Source of the DNA: Cherax quadricarinatus
Taxonomy: Eukaryota; Arthropoda; Malacostraca; Decapoda; Parastacidae
DNA: 64,000 nt
Direction of reading: 5' to 3'
Assembly (NCBI RefSeq): GCF_038502225.1
Contig: NW_027195549.1
Span: forward strand, 62,001-126,000
The notes beneath the pieces are model-generated. The model saw only the letters and a list, made by a program, of their open reading frames with translations, made no database searches and was not told the origin of the DNA. Numbering within the stretch: position 1 is the first letter of the stretch; the number at the start of each line of letters is the position of its first letter. Shown here piece after piece: positions 23,585-34,424 of this stretch. Position numbers and translations under genes: made by a program.

Positions 23585-23715
23585 ACCTGGGTGTTAGTCG
23601 ACTGGTGTGGGGTGCATCCTGGGAGACAAGATTGAGGACCCCAATGGAAATAAGTTAGACAGTCTTCGATGACACTGACTTTTTTGGGTTATCCTGGGTG
23701 GCAAATCCTCTGGGG
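23585..23715 (+). mobile_element. SINE 3' segment embedded in Tigger T1
   Basis: GGTGTTAGTCGACTGGTGTG through GACAAGATT..AGGACCCCAATGG to TTGGGTTATCCTGGGTGGC matches the 3' two-fifths of the SINEs at 45.2 and 49.1 kb. The tRNA-related part is absent. The same segment sits at the same place in T2. Confidence 0.8.
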
Positions 23716-23757
23716 TTAATTGTTTCTTGGTATTCTCAATAAGCCACACCAACAACA

Positions 23758-24019
23758 GTGCTACAGCAGCAGCAGCAGCAGCAGCTGACAGTGCTACAGC
23801 AGCAGCAGCAGCAGCAGCTGACAGTGCTACAGCAGCAGCAGATGATGCTACAGCAGCAGCAGACGGTACTACAGCAGCAGCTGACAGTGGTACAGCAGCA
23901 GCAGCAGCTGATAGTGCAGCAGCAGCAGCAGCAGCTGACAGTGGTACAGCAGCAGCAGCAGCTGACAGTGCAGCAGCAGCAGCAGCTGACAGTGGTACAG
24001 CAGCAGCAGCAGCTGTACC
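23758..24019. repeat. imperfect CAG/CTG trinucleotide tract
   Basis: Runs of four to six CAG separated by CTGACAGTG(C/G)TA units span about 260 bases. The homologous tract in T2 is about 120 bases, so the locus has expanded or contracted since the copies separated. In-frame readings give polyalanine, polyglutamine or polyleucine and are spurious. Confidence 0.9.
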
Positions 24020-24905
24020 ACCAATAGTAGCGATGGTTGATTGGGGTTTATTATACAACCTGGCCAGCTCGGAGACACGCACTCCACTTTCATACTTATC
24101 AATGATCTTTTTCTTCATCTCTATAGTAATTCTCACCCTTATTGCTGTAGGGTTGGCACTAGAAGCTTTCTTGGGGCCCATGGTCACTTATTTTGCAGAT
24201 AAAATCACCAAAAACACTGTAATAATACGAAATGTTCCGATTGTATGCTTGGATGTTACCGCGGAGGCTGGCTGGTAAACAATGCCACCGGCGGCACATG
24301 TGAGGCTGGCTAAGGGCACACATTGGACGCATCTCGGACGAAGAGCGGTGAGCGGGTTTTTGAGCGGTATGCGAGGCAAAATTTTTGCGATAAAAGCGAG
24401 CGGTATGCGGATTGAACGTTATGTGATGCGTACGGTATGCGGGGGTCCACTGTACTGGTACGTCAAAAACCCTTGTGCGTAAGCCGTACTAATACGTCCG
24501 AAACCCTGAAAGTGTTAAGCGATATAAAACTGACATGAAAGTAACTCTCCAATGTTGTTGGAGGCTTATAGGGCCACTGAACATATGCCACCCTGCATCT
24601 CCTCCATCAAACCAACTAATTAAACTAACATCTCCAAGGTAAGTGTAAATATTTCTTATTTATGAAATGTAAATATTTCTTATTTATAAATTACGTACAT
24701 TGTTTCAGTGTGAATAGTGGTGGTAGCTTCTACTGTCACCTCCACTACCACTAATATGCATAGCTTCTCTCAGTGGCCCTTACTCCTCACATACATTATG
24801 ACATATTTTATTCATTCTAGAGCATATATCATATTTCTATGTTGTTAAACTCTAAATGGTCCAAACGTTCATATACGTTCTTACCGCTAGCACCCTAAAC
24901 GCATA

Positions 24906-27249
24906 GAGTGGACCCTTGACTTATGATATTAATCCGTTCCAGAGAGCTCATCGTTAGACGAAATTATCTTAAGTTGAATTAATTTTTGCCATAAGAAATA
25001 ATGGAAATCCAATTAATCCATTCAAGACACCCAAAAGTATAAAAAAAAAAAAAATTTTTACCATATGAAATATACATTTCCCTACACACAAAAAGAAGGA
25101 TACATATAGTATACTGTGCATGTACATACTGTAATAAATGAAGAATAAATGACACTTACCTTTATTGAAGATGTAGTGATGAGTGATGGGATGGGAGGAG
25201 GGGGAGATGGAGGTTTATTATTTTTTGAAAGGGAAATCCTCTTCCATATGGACTTTAGGTAGCAAGTCTTTTTCCGGGGTTACTTCGCTTCTTTGTTTTT
25301 TAATGCCACTGGGAACAACTTGAGAGTCACTGGACCTCTGTTGCACCAAAAATCTGTCCATAGAGCTCTGTACCTTGCATTCCTTTAACATTTTCCAAAA
25401 GTGGGTCACAACATTGTCATTGTAAAAGTCACCAGCACGGCTTGCAATAGCTGTGTCAGGATGATTTTCTTCCAAAAAGATATGCACATCATCCCACTTT
25501 GCACAAATTTCCTTAATCTTTGAAGAAGGCAACTTCCTCAATTTCTCTCTCCCCTCCTCTGGAGCAATTTCCTCAATTGTGGCCTCCTTCTGTTGCAGAT
25601 GCTCTTGCAGCTCATCAGTGGTTAGTTCTTCATTGTCGTCTTTCACCAACTCTTCCACATCCTCCCCATTAGCCTCCAACTCCAAGGAATTCCCCTATGC
25701 CACAACAGATTCCACAACTGGCATAGGCTCCTCTCCTGTACACATTGTGGCCACAGTTTCCTTCAAGCAGAGTTCAAGGTCCTGTTAGTCACTTCCTCCC
25801 AAGCTTTACCTATAAGGTAAATTGAGGATACTAAAGTGATCTTTCCAAAACTCTCTTAGGGTCAGTCTAGTGTCTGAGGTCACTTCGAAGCACTTTTGAA
25901 ACACTGTTTTGGTGTGCAGTTTTTTGAAATTTGAAATGACCTGCTGGTCCATGGGCAGGAGGAGAGGAGTGGTATTAGGAGGCAAAAACTTTACTTTAAT
26001 AAAACTTAACTCTCCCGAAATTTGCTCTGGCAAGTCTGAAGGATGAGCAGGAGTATTGTTTAACACAAGGAGGCACTAAAGGCTCAATTTATTTTCCAGT
26101 AGGTAATTTTTCTGAGTGGGGCTAAACACATGGTAAAACCAGACATAGAAAATGTCCCTAGTGACCCATGCCTTACTGTTTGCTCTCTACATCAAACACA
26201 AATTAGCCTTGACGACATTATTTCTCCTGAACACCCTTGGAGTTTCAGAGTGATACACGAGTAGAGGCTTCACTCTGCAATCCCCACTAACATTACTACA
26301 CAATATTAAAGTAACCCTGCAAGTCATAGGCTTGTGTCCTGGGAGTGCTTTTTCCTCCTATGTAATGTAGGTCCTGTTTGGCATTTTCTTCCAAAATAGG
26401 CTTGTTTCATCACAATTAAACACTTGTTGGGGTTGCATTCCTTCAGCCTCTATGTACCTCTAGAATTAATACACATATTTTTCAGCCACTTTTTTGTCCA
26501 AATTGGCAGCCTCACCATGCCTTATCACAGTGTGTATGCCACTATGATTCTCAAATCTCTCAAACCAACCTTTACTTAAATACACTCACATCACCCCTAG
26601 TTGCAGGCATTTTTTAATTAAATTGTCATGGAACTGCCTTGCCTTTTCACATATGACTGCTTGAGAGATGATATCTCCTGATATCTGTTTTTCATTTATC
26701 CACACCGATAACAGTTTCTCAGCATCTTCGAGTACATACTTGCAATCTGTGTTTCGAAAACATACTTGCACCTTTTGCAACAACAACTTCCTTGATTGCC
26801 TTTTTGTTGGCTAAGATAGTAGCAACGGTTGATTGGGGTTTGTTGTACAACCTGGCCACCTCAGAGACACGTACTCCACTCTCATATTTTATGATTATCT
26901 CTTTCTTCATCTTGATTGTAATTTTCACCCTTTTTACCACAGGGTTGGCACTAGAAGGTTTCTTTGGACCCAAGGTGGCTTATTTAGAAATTACAAGCAC
27001 TAAAAACACTGGAATAATACAAAATGTACCAAATGCATTCTTGGAACCGACCGCACTGGCTTGCAAACATTGGCACATTAACTGAAGGCAGAGCAGCTAA
27101 GGTGCGATCAGGCCAGAGGGATGCGTGGACATATTTGGGACGAATGATTACGTCAAGTTTTTCGTAGGTTTGGGAAATTTTTTACACTGAAACGCTTCAT
27201 AAGTCGATTTTATTGTTAAATGAGTCCTTCATAAGTCAAGGGTTCACTG
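24906..27249 (-). mobile_element. near-full-length Tigger T3, inserted at TA inside element G
   Basis: Diverged ends GAGTGGACCCTTGACTTATG and AAGTCAAGGGTTCACTG flank 2.34 kb, with TA at 24904-24905 and 27250-27251. Unlike T1, T2, T4 and T5, pieces of the whole transposase gene are present. Confidence 0.82.
25218..26973 (-). pseudogene. Tigger (TIGD/CENP-B-like) transposase, decayed
   Basis: The expected start is TTG at 26971-26973 where relatives have ATG (next residues GPKKPSSANP). Order on the minus strand: CENP-B-type helix-turn-helix (KYESGVRVSEVARLYNKPQS) at about 26,810-26,900; the second DNA-binding region (KLLSVWINEKQ, later GWFERFENHSGIH); part of the DDE domain (MLNNTPAHPSDLPEQ, FLPPNTTPLLLPMDQQVI) at 25,930-26,066; and a long C-terminus (NHPDTAIASRAGDFYNDNV… SSMDRFLVQQRSSDSQ… EVTPEKDLLPK) ending at 25218. 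Several frameshifts and a lost start make it inactive. It is the best local reference for what the shorter derivatives have deleted. Confidence 0.85.
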
Positions 27250-27292
27250 TATATACATTTTCCTGCCTTTTAATTGGCTTTTCCTGCCTCCA

Positions 27293-27760
27293 TATTTATT
27301 TATTTATTTATTTTTTATTTATTTATTTATTTATTTAAATTTGGCACGATACAGATGGCTAGAGATAGCATTACGGGCTGGCTTAAAATTAACTTAAGAT
27401 TAACTAAGCAATGATGAAATCAGTGAAAAACATTAATGGATTACTATAAAGCACAAGTGAGTATTACAAAGACAGGTCATGGTTGCATGCATTGTTATAA
27501 ATTCAGTAGAATGGAGTATTCTGTTAGGTAGTGTATTTAAAAAATAATAAAGTTAGGTTGGGTTTTAGGTTTAACATTTATGTGATATAATTGTGAGAAA
27601 CATTTAGATATACAATTTATAAGGTTCAGTTATTCAGTATTTATTTGGTTTTGGGTGAGTAAGTGATCTTTGAGAAGAGACTTGAATTTATAAACAGGTA
27701 GTGTTTCTTTTATATTTACAGGTAATGAATTCCAGATTTTAGGGCCTTTTATGTGCATTG
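27293..27760 (-). mobile_element. LINE 3' end fragment (minus), inside element G
   Basis: It begins with a (TTTA)n tract, which is the reversed AAATA tail, and matches the reverse complement of 49,640-50,153, including ATTACGGGCTGGCTTAAAAT and AATTCCAGATTTTAGGGCCT. It is a 5'-truncated insertion of the 3' UTR with a few codons of ORF2. Confidence 0.85.
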
Positions 27761-27914
27761 ATATTAAAAAAATCTGGGACCACTTAGTACCCTGTGGGAG
27801 TGCAAGTTAAATTGAGCACCAGCTCGAGCAAACAGTGCATCAAACACCAAGGATTCACTGATGTAATGTCATATTAACTCTCCCCTTTTAAGAGGAAAGT
27901 GATGTTAACCCCAA

Positions 27915-28205
27915 GTTCAGGGTCTGTCTATCTCTGTCTGCCTATCTTTGTCTATCTCTTTCTCTTTCTATCTGTCTCTATCTCTTTTTATGTCTCACAG
28001 GTACACACAAATACAATTATACATAGTGTAAATTACCTAGGATAACCTAAAAAATCAGAAGTGCTATACTTGTAGATATAATGCATAAGAATACCTGTTG
28101 GTTCACAGTGGCTCTCTCTGAGAGAGAGAGACAAGCAGAGAGATGGAAAGAGACAAACAGACAGAGACAAGATAGAGAGACAGATAATCAGAGACAGACA
28201 CAAGC
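27915..28205. repeat. pyrimidine-rich and purine-rich simple-sequence tracts facing each other
   Basis: A CTATCT/CTGTCT-rich stretch at about 27,920-28,000 and a GAGAGACAGA-rich stretch at about 28,110-28,205 are complementary in composition. They could pair across a ~100-base spacer. Confidence 0.65.
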
Positions 28206-28979
28206 TCATCAAATGCCATCCCTTATCTCTGCACCCTCGCTGGTGCCCATCAAATGCCATCCCATATCTCATCTTATCTTTGCCCTCCCAGATGTTTGTC
28301 ACATTGCTTAAAGGGAACATCTTCCTTCTTCTTCCTTCTTATTCCTACTTTTTCCTTCTGCTTCTTCCATACTCTCGTGAATCTAAAACATTGCTGAGAC
28401 CTATAAATACTTTGTATACATTCCTAGACAACAGTAAATGACCAAGGCAGGTGTAAATGTCCACCTGTCAATTTGTTTTTGACAATCTGAGTACAATTTC
28501 AGTACCTAATATTAGTGTCAGAACAAATATTGGTTATGAAATGCCAAGAACTAAAATGAATTGTAATTATCAAAACATAAAAATTATATAAAATATAGAA
28601 ATGAGGAAAAAATTGTATATCGGCAACACTTCAAGCAGCAGAACTCGATGCTGCCATCAGGTGAGCATTAAGTGCCAACTTTGCAGCCTCATATCTCAGT
28701 AAGTACTGACAATATTTTTTTTATTTTAACCCTATAACACTTAGAAAAATTTTCTCTTTAGTATTTCAATGAAAAAAAAAAAAAAAGGATTTTTTTTTAT
28801 TTTTCAAAATATTTGGGGCACTGGAAGAGAGAACGTTTATATACGTTTGGACTGTTTAGGGGTTAACATTGGTTTTCATGTTATATTACATGAATTGTGA
28901 TAGATAAATAAGCCATGGAGATGATATTAATGTCATAATGAAGCATAATAAACTCACCTGCTACCTGTCTTCCATACAC

Positions 28980-29005
28980 CAACAAGAATCTTCAATAAAG
29001 GTAAG
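28980..29005 (+). promoter_or_regulatory. conserved AATAAAGGTAAGT module in Tigger elements (splice-donor-like)
   Basis: TCTTCAATAAAGGTAAGTGT recurs downstream of the transposase stop in M3 (here), T1, T2 and T3, with single-base variants in T4 and T5 and a truncated form in T6. It joins an AATAAA-like hexamer to a strong 5' splice-site consensus (G/GTAAGT). Conservation in non-coding derivatives suggests a role in element or host RNA processing; that is inference. Confidence 0.5.
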
Positions 29006-29277
29006 TGTGATGTTAAATGTTCATTTATCCAATTTATTAGTGTTTTATATTTATCTTTGTTTTCTGAATGTAAATCTATATTTAATCTTTAAAAGAATAT
29101 ATTTTTTGTTAATACTTTTCGGTGTCTGAAACAGACTAATTGGATTTACACTATTTCTTATGGGGAAAATGATTTCACCATTCGAGAATTTTGCCATTCG
29201 GCAGACTCTCCGGAACAGATTAATCATGAAATTTGGGGATCTACTGTACATGAAAAAATTACAAAAATCATTGTGTG

Positions 29278-29300
29278 GAACTGTGCGCTTCACAGTTCCA
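29278..29300. repeat. short perfect hairpin
   Basis: GGAACTGTG and CACAGTTCC form a 9-bp stem around a five-base loop just outside M3 and immediately before the 82-bp array. Confidence 0.7.
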
Positions 29301-29321
29301 GAGACTCGGTGTTTGGCTGCT

Positions 29322-31660
29322 GTGCACATGTGCACATGTCTAAGATAAGATGCTGCATGCTAGGTAGAGAGAGCACTGTTGCTGACACAGTGCCAACACA
29401 GTTGTGCACATGTGCACATGTCTGAGATAAGATGCTGCATGCTAGGTAGAGAGAGCACTGTTGCTGACACAGTGCCGACCCAGTTGTGTACATGTGCACG
29501 TGTCTGAGATATGATGCTGCATGCTAGGTAGAGACAGCACAGTTGCTGACACAGTGCTGACCCAGTTGTGCACATGTCTGAGATAAGATGCTGCATGCTA
29601 GGTAGAGAGAGCACTGTTGCTGACACAGTGCTGACCCAGTTGTGCACATGTGCACATATCTGAGATAAGATGCTGCATGCTAGGTAGAGAGAGCACTGTT
29701 GCTGACACAGTGCTGACCCAGTTGTGCACATGTGCACATGTCTGAGATAAGATGCTGCATGCTAGGTAGAGAGAGCACTGTTGCTGACACAGTGCTGACC
29801 CAGTTGTGCACATGTGCACATGTCTGAGATAAGATGCTGCATGCTAGGTAGAGAGAGCACTGTTTGCTGACACAGTGCTGACACAGTTGTGCACATGTGC
29901 ACATATCTGAGATAAGATGCTGCATGCTAGGTAGAGAGAGCACTGTTGCTGACACAGTGCTGACACAGTTGTGCACATGTGCACATATCTGAGATAAGAT
30001 GCTGCATGCTAGGTAGAGAGAGCACTGTTGCACACATGTGCACATATCTGAGATAAGATGCTGCATGCTAGGTAGAGAGAGCACTGTTGGTGACACAGTG
30101 CCGACCCAGTTGTGCACATGCGCACATATCTGAGATAAGATGCTGCATGCTAGGTAGAGAGAGCACTGTTGCTGACACAGTGCTGACACAGTTGTGCACA
30201 TGTGCACATGTCTGAGATAAGATGCTGCATGCTAGGTAGAGAGAGCACTGTTGCTGACACAGTGCTGACCCAGTTGTGCACATGTGCACATATCTGAGAT
30301 AAGATGCTGCATGCTAGGTAGAGAGAGCACTGTTGCTGACACAGTGCTGACCCAGTTGTGCACATGTGCACATGTCTGAGATAAGATGCTGCATGCTAGG
30401 TAGAGAGAGCACTGTTGCTGACACAGTGCTGACCCAGTTGTGCACATGTGCACATGTCTGAGATAAGATGCTGCATGCTAGGTAGAGAGAGCACTGTTTG
30501 CTGACACAGTGCTGACACAGTTGTGCACATGTGCACATATCTGAGATAAGATGCTGCATGCTAGGTAGAGAGAGCACTGTTTGCTGACACAGTGCTGACA
30601 CAGTTGTGCACATGTGCACATATCTGAGATAAGATGCTGCATGTTAGGTAGAGAGAGCACTGTTGCACACATGTGCACATATCTGAGATAAGATGCTGCA
30701 TGCTAGGTAGAGAGAGCACTGTTGCTGACACAGTGCTGACCCAGTTGTGCACATGTGCACATGTCTGAGATAAGATGCTGCATGCTAGGTAGAGAGAGCA
30801 CTGTTGCTGACACAGTGCTGACACAGTTGTGCACATGTGCACATGTCTGAGATAAGATGCTGCATGCTAGGTAGAGAGAGCACTGTTGCTGACACAGTGC
30901 TGACACAGTTGTGCACATGTGCACATGTCTGAGATAAGATGCTGCATGCTAGGTAGAGAGAGCACTGTTGGTGACACAGTGCTGACCCAGTTGTGCACAT
31001 GTGCACATATCTGAGATAAGATGCTGCATGCTAGGTAGAGAGAGCACTGTTTGCTGACACAGTGCTGACACAGTTGTGCACATGTGCACATATCTGAGAT
31101 AAGATGCTGCATGCTAGGTAGAGAGAGCACTGTTTGCTGACACAGTGCTGACACAGTTGTGCACATGTGCACATGTCTGAGGTAAGATGCTGCATGCTAG
31201 GTAGAGAGAGCACTGTTTGCTGACACAGTGCTGACACAGTTGTGCACATGTGCACATATCTGAGATAAGATGCTGCATGCTAGGTAGAGAGAGCACTGTT
31301 TGCTGACACAGTGCTGACACAGTTGTGCACATGTGCACATGTCTGAGGTAAGATGCTGCATGCTAGGTAGAGAGAGCACTGTTTGCTGACACAGTGCTGA
31401 CACAGTTGTGCACATGTGCACATGTCTGAGGTAAGATGCTGCATGCTAGGTAGAGAGAGCACTGTTGCTGACACAGTGCTGACACAGTTGTGCACATGCG
31501 CACATATCTGAGATAAGATGCTGCATGCTAGGTAGAGAGAGCACTGTTGGTGACACAGTGCTGACACAGTTGTGCACATGTGCACATATCTGAGATAAGA
31601 TGCTGCATGCTAGGTAGAGAGAGCACTGTTGGTGACACAGTGCCGACACAGTTGTGCAAG
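29322..31660. repeat. 82-bp satellite, about 28 copies, with a palindrome and a hairpin in each unit
   Basis: The unit reads GTGCACATGTGCACAT, then CTGAGATAAGATGCTGCATG, CTAGGTAGAGAGAGCACTGT, TGCTGACACAGTGCTGACCC, AGTT. GTGCACATGTGCAC is a perfect 14-bp palindrome, and AGCACTGT…ACAGTGCT can form an 8-bp stem. Some units are 83 bp (one extra T), two lack about 27 bp (near 30,030 and 30,665), and one lacks part of the palindrome (about 29,570). Short ORFs across it are meaningless. Confidence 0.95.
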
Positions 31661-32071
31661 TGTAAGATAGTGCTTCTTTTTGACTCAGTGAAGTGTGTTG
31701 TGCTTAAAAACCATGTACCATATTCTTGAATGTGATAAAGTGTAGAATTAGATGTTTATCATGTTTCCAACATTTGCAGTGCTTTTGATGGAGAAAAATT
31801 TCCTCAACAGTCATCAAGAGATCAAGGAGAAAATTATTAATCTTCTCATGCAAAGTAGAACAAGATGAATGGACCTCGTTTTTAAACGAATGGATCAAAC
31901 TTGAACTGTAACAATTTAAGTAAAAAATATTTTTTTGTTTCTGATTTTATCAATCATGTTTATATTTTTTTTATATGCTTGTTTCATTTTACACAATATT
32001 AAAACAATGGCTAAAAAATTTCTGAAGCAGCAAATCCACTAATTTTAGCTATGAGCCCCTACTCCTTGTGG

Positions 32072-32075
<4 letters not shown>
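31661..32075. other. no recognisable feature
   Basis: AT-rich flank with a short minus-strand open stretch (31,704-31,898) that I cannot relate to any family. No repeat ends visible. Confidence 0.45.

Positions 32076-32133
<58 letters not shown>
32076..32133. repeat. (AAT)n microsatellite
   Basis: About 19 uninterrupted AAT units abut the tail of a minus-strand LINE fragment and probably extend its tail. Confidence 0.95.
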
Positions 32134-32134
<1 letters not shown>

Positions 32135-32229
32135 GTTTATTAAGACATGATACTTAGTTGTACAAGGCATTACAGTTGGGTGTACATGCCAAAAACCCCT
32201 TGTATGTAGAGCATTGTGGGCAGGCTTAA

Positions 32230-33300
32230 CCCTTTCAGGGTCGAGAGGCCCTCTCTTAAAATTATTCTAAGGGTCGAAAATTTTTCGGAAAAAAAATTAT
32301 TTTTTCTTATGAAATGATAGAGAATCTTTTCCTGATCATAAAGATACCAAAAGTATGAAATTTGATGGAAAACTTATGGAATTAAGCTCTTGCAAAGTTA
32401 GCAGTCTCAATGATGTTTACGCATCGGCGATTTCACCAACTTTGAGCCCTATTTTCACCAAATTCCTGTGTACTAGTTGACAAAAATCATATTTATTTCA
32501 CTAGAACTCCATTTTTTCTATCCAATGGGTACAAGAAACTACCCATTTACCAATTTCAACTATCCAATAAAGTGATTAGAAATTGGCAATTTTGCCAATT
32601 TCACACAAATTTCAGAAGATGCCAGCTTCCAAATAGGGTCCAGAATAAACAAGACAGACATTCCTGGCACTAAAATTACAAGTTCTCTGTTCGTTAGTCA
32701 CGTCCCCAAGCCCCTCTTATATTTCTTTTGCTTTCCACTTTGAATGTTTATTCTTACAAAAAATAGAAGATTTACTGTTATGCAGACTACGTCATTAGTG
32801 TAGAAATGGTATAAATAATATCAGCACACTTGTGAAAGAATATTAGACTCACCAGTTGACATGTATTGGACGCTTGGCATGTTTTGTTTACTTTTGAACT
32901 TTGGTAAAAATCGAACATTTCTGCTACTTTGAGCTCAATTTCAAGGTACTTTTCATTGTGAAACCAATCAAAATCATCTCAGTTTCTGTAATATGTCTTC
33001 TATTCTATAAAATGAGACCAGGAAAGCTAGAATACAACTATAAATACCAGACGAAAATACAGTGCAAAGTCACTGTTTTAATCCAAAAACACGGTCAAAG
33101 ATTCTTTTTTTTCTCATTACACACTGTGTGCTGCAGGATTTTTTTTATGCTGAGCACACTGACCACATACACCAATACTTGCATATGTAGCCCTACCAGC
33201 TTTCTCTCGCTATATCTGAAGGTACTAGAATTTAGGCATTCTAGTATTTCAATAACCCTGGTGTGTAAGCCATACTAGTACATCAAAAACCCTGAAAGGG
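32230..33300 (-). mobile_element. TTAA-flanked piggyBac-like non-autonomous element D
   Basis: Ends CCCTTTCAGGGTCG and ACCCTGAAAGGG, with TTAA at 32226-32229 and 33301-33304. It is 1,071 bases and closely related to element C along its whole length. The palindromic box near the right end is a TACTAGTA form. It has no transposase sequence. Confidence 0.9.
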
Positions 33301-33682
33301 TTAAAATTAACTTAAGATTAACTAAGTTATAAAAGATTCAATGGTAAAAATTACAGTAAACAATTTACAATATGAAGTACAATTGAGTATTTTAAACAAT
33401 GAAATTTGAACATTTCACTTTTGAAGCATTATACAGTGGACCCCCGGTTAACGATTTTAATCCGTGCAAGAGGGGTAATTGTTATGCGAAATAATCGCTA
33501 TGTGAATGAATTTTCCCCATAAGAAATAATGGAAATCAAATTAATCCGTGCAAGACACCCAAAAGTATGAAAAAAAAAATTTTACCACATGAAATATACA
33601 TTTTCCCACACACAAAGAGAAGAATACATGCACAATAGTAGAGTAGTACATGCACAGTATATATTGTGCATGTACTAGTCTA

Positions 33683-34378
33683 CTAAATGAAGAATAAATG
33701 ACACTTACCTTTATTGAAGATGCAGCAATGACTGATGAGACACTGTGTCCTGGGAGTGCCTTTTCCTCCTGAGTACTGTAGGTCCTGTTTGGCATTTTCT
33801 TCCAGAACAGGCCTTATCACACTGTGTATGCCACTACGATTCTTAAATCTCTCAAACCAACCTTTGCTGGCTTTAAATTCACCAATATGAGCACTAGTTC
33901 CAGGCATTTTTCCCTGTTCACCTGGGTGTTAGTCGACTTGTGTGGGTTGCATCCTGGGAGACAAGATTAAGGACCCCAATGGAAATAAGTTAGACAGTCT
34001 TCGATGACACTGACTTTTTTGGGTTATCCTGGGTGGCAAATCCTCTGGGGTTAATTGTTTCTTGGTATTCTCAATAAGCCACACCAACAACGGTGCTACA
34101 GCAGCAGCAGCAGCTGACAGTGCAGCAGCAGCAGCAGCTGACAGTGCAGCAGCAGCAGCAGCTGACAGTGCAGCAGCAGCAGCAGCTGACAGTGCAGCAG
34201 CAGCAGCAGCTGTACCACCAATAGTAGCGATGGTTGATTGGGGTTTATTATACAACCTGGCCAGCTCAGAGACATGCACTCCACTTTCATACTTATCAAT
34301 GATCTTTTTCTTCATCTCTATTGTAATTCTCACCCTTATTGCTGTAGGGTTGGCACTAGAAGCTTTCTTGGGGCCCAT
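33683..34378 (-). pseudogene. Tigger transposase remnant in T2
   Basis: Same layout as in T1: first exon (MGPKKASSANP, MKKKIIDKYESGV, then LARLYNKPQSTIATI) running into the trinucleotide tract, the SINE segment, and GWFERFKNRSGIHSVIRPVL at 33,830-33,900 followed by the truncated DDE start. The peptide differs from T1 at very few positions. No catalytic residues remain. Confidence 0.8.
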
Positions 34379-34424
34379 GGTCACTTATTTTCCAGAAAAA
34401 GCACCGAAAACACTGTAATAATAC

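Larger units (their letters stand above)
23348..24181 (-). pseudogene. Tigger transposase remnant in T1
   Basis: From ATG at 24179-24181 the frame gives MGPKKASSANP, then a CENP-B-type helix-turn-helix (MKKKIIDKYESGVRVSELAR, then NKPQSTIATI), where it runs into a polyalanine-coding trinucleotide tract. After a SINE-like segment, FKASKGWFERFKNRSGIHSV (the Tc5-type DNA-binding helix-turn-helix) appears at about 23,490-23,560, followed directly by the first residues of the DDE domain in shifted frames (MPNRTYSTQEEKALPGH). Most of the catalytic domain is gone. Confidence 0.8.
23099..24452 (-). mobile_element. Tigger derivative T1, inserted at TA inside element C
   Basis: Ends CAGTGGACCCCCGCATAGCG and GGTATGCGGGGGTCCACTG are inverted repeats flanked by TA (23097-23098, 24453-24454). 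The interior is an internal-deletion derivative of a Tigger transposon read on the minus strand. It keeps the first transposase exon, a trinucleotide tract, a SINE-derived segment, the second helix-turn-helix and the start of the DDE domain. T2 at 33.4 kb has the same architecture, so the derivative itself has been copied. Confidence 0.88.
22094..24514 (-). mobile_element. TTAA-flanked piggyBac-like non-autonomous element C, interrupted by Tigger T1
   Basis: The terminus CCCTTTCAGGGTCC at the left and ACCCTGAAAGTG at the right are flanked by TTAA at 22090-22093 and 24515-24518. The interior is the reverse complement of elements A and B. Without T1 it is about 1,065 bases, matching the family length. 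The palindromic box near its right end reads GTACTAATACG-like rather than GTAGATCTACG. Confidence 0.85.
24849..28862 (+). mobile_element. second TTAA-flanked element (G) with different ends, interrupted by T3 and a LINE tail
   Basis: The left end ACTCTAAATGGTCCAAACGT and right end ACGTTTGGACTGTTTAGGGG are inverted repeats flanked by TTAA at 24845-24848 and 28863-28866. Excision restores M3 sequence that matches its relative near 40.44 kb. Native parts are 24849-24903, 27252-27292 and about 27761-28862. The right part holds pyrimidine- and purine-rich simple sequence and an A-run. No protein is encoded. The termini differ from the CCCTTTCAGGG family, so this is a separate TTAA family. Confidence 0.72.
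21622..29246 (+). mobile_element. Tigger/pogo-like element (M3) split into three pieces by nested insertions
   Basis: The ends CAGTGGACCCCCGAGTTTCC and ATTTGGGGATCTACTG are imperfect inverted repeats with TA at 21620-21621 and 29247-29248. Native sequence is 21622-22093, 24519-24848 and 28867-29246, about 1.2 kb. Colinearity across the two gaps is supported by the related element at 39.8-40.6 kb. A remnant of the transposase N-terminus is readable near 21870-21960 (SASPLVKKERN, then FKKKLIAKYHRGG). An extra 15-bp copy of the terminal sequence sits just outside the 5' end (21607-21621). The element is non-autonomous. Confidence 0.75.

Noticed and set aside
23758..24027. Polyglutamine, polyalanine and polyleucine ORFs
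   Set aside because: Readings of an imperfect CAG/CTG tract inside a dead Tigger derivative.
28033..28320. Short ORFs with Leu/Ser- or Arg/Gln-rich repeats
   Set aside because: They read through CT/GA simple sequence in the interior of a TTAA element.
29290..31649. Many 60-175 codon minus-strand ORFs (CAHVHNWVSTVS-type)
   Set aside because: All are frames through the 82-bp satellite; the period is not a multiple of three, so the peptides cycle through frames.
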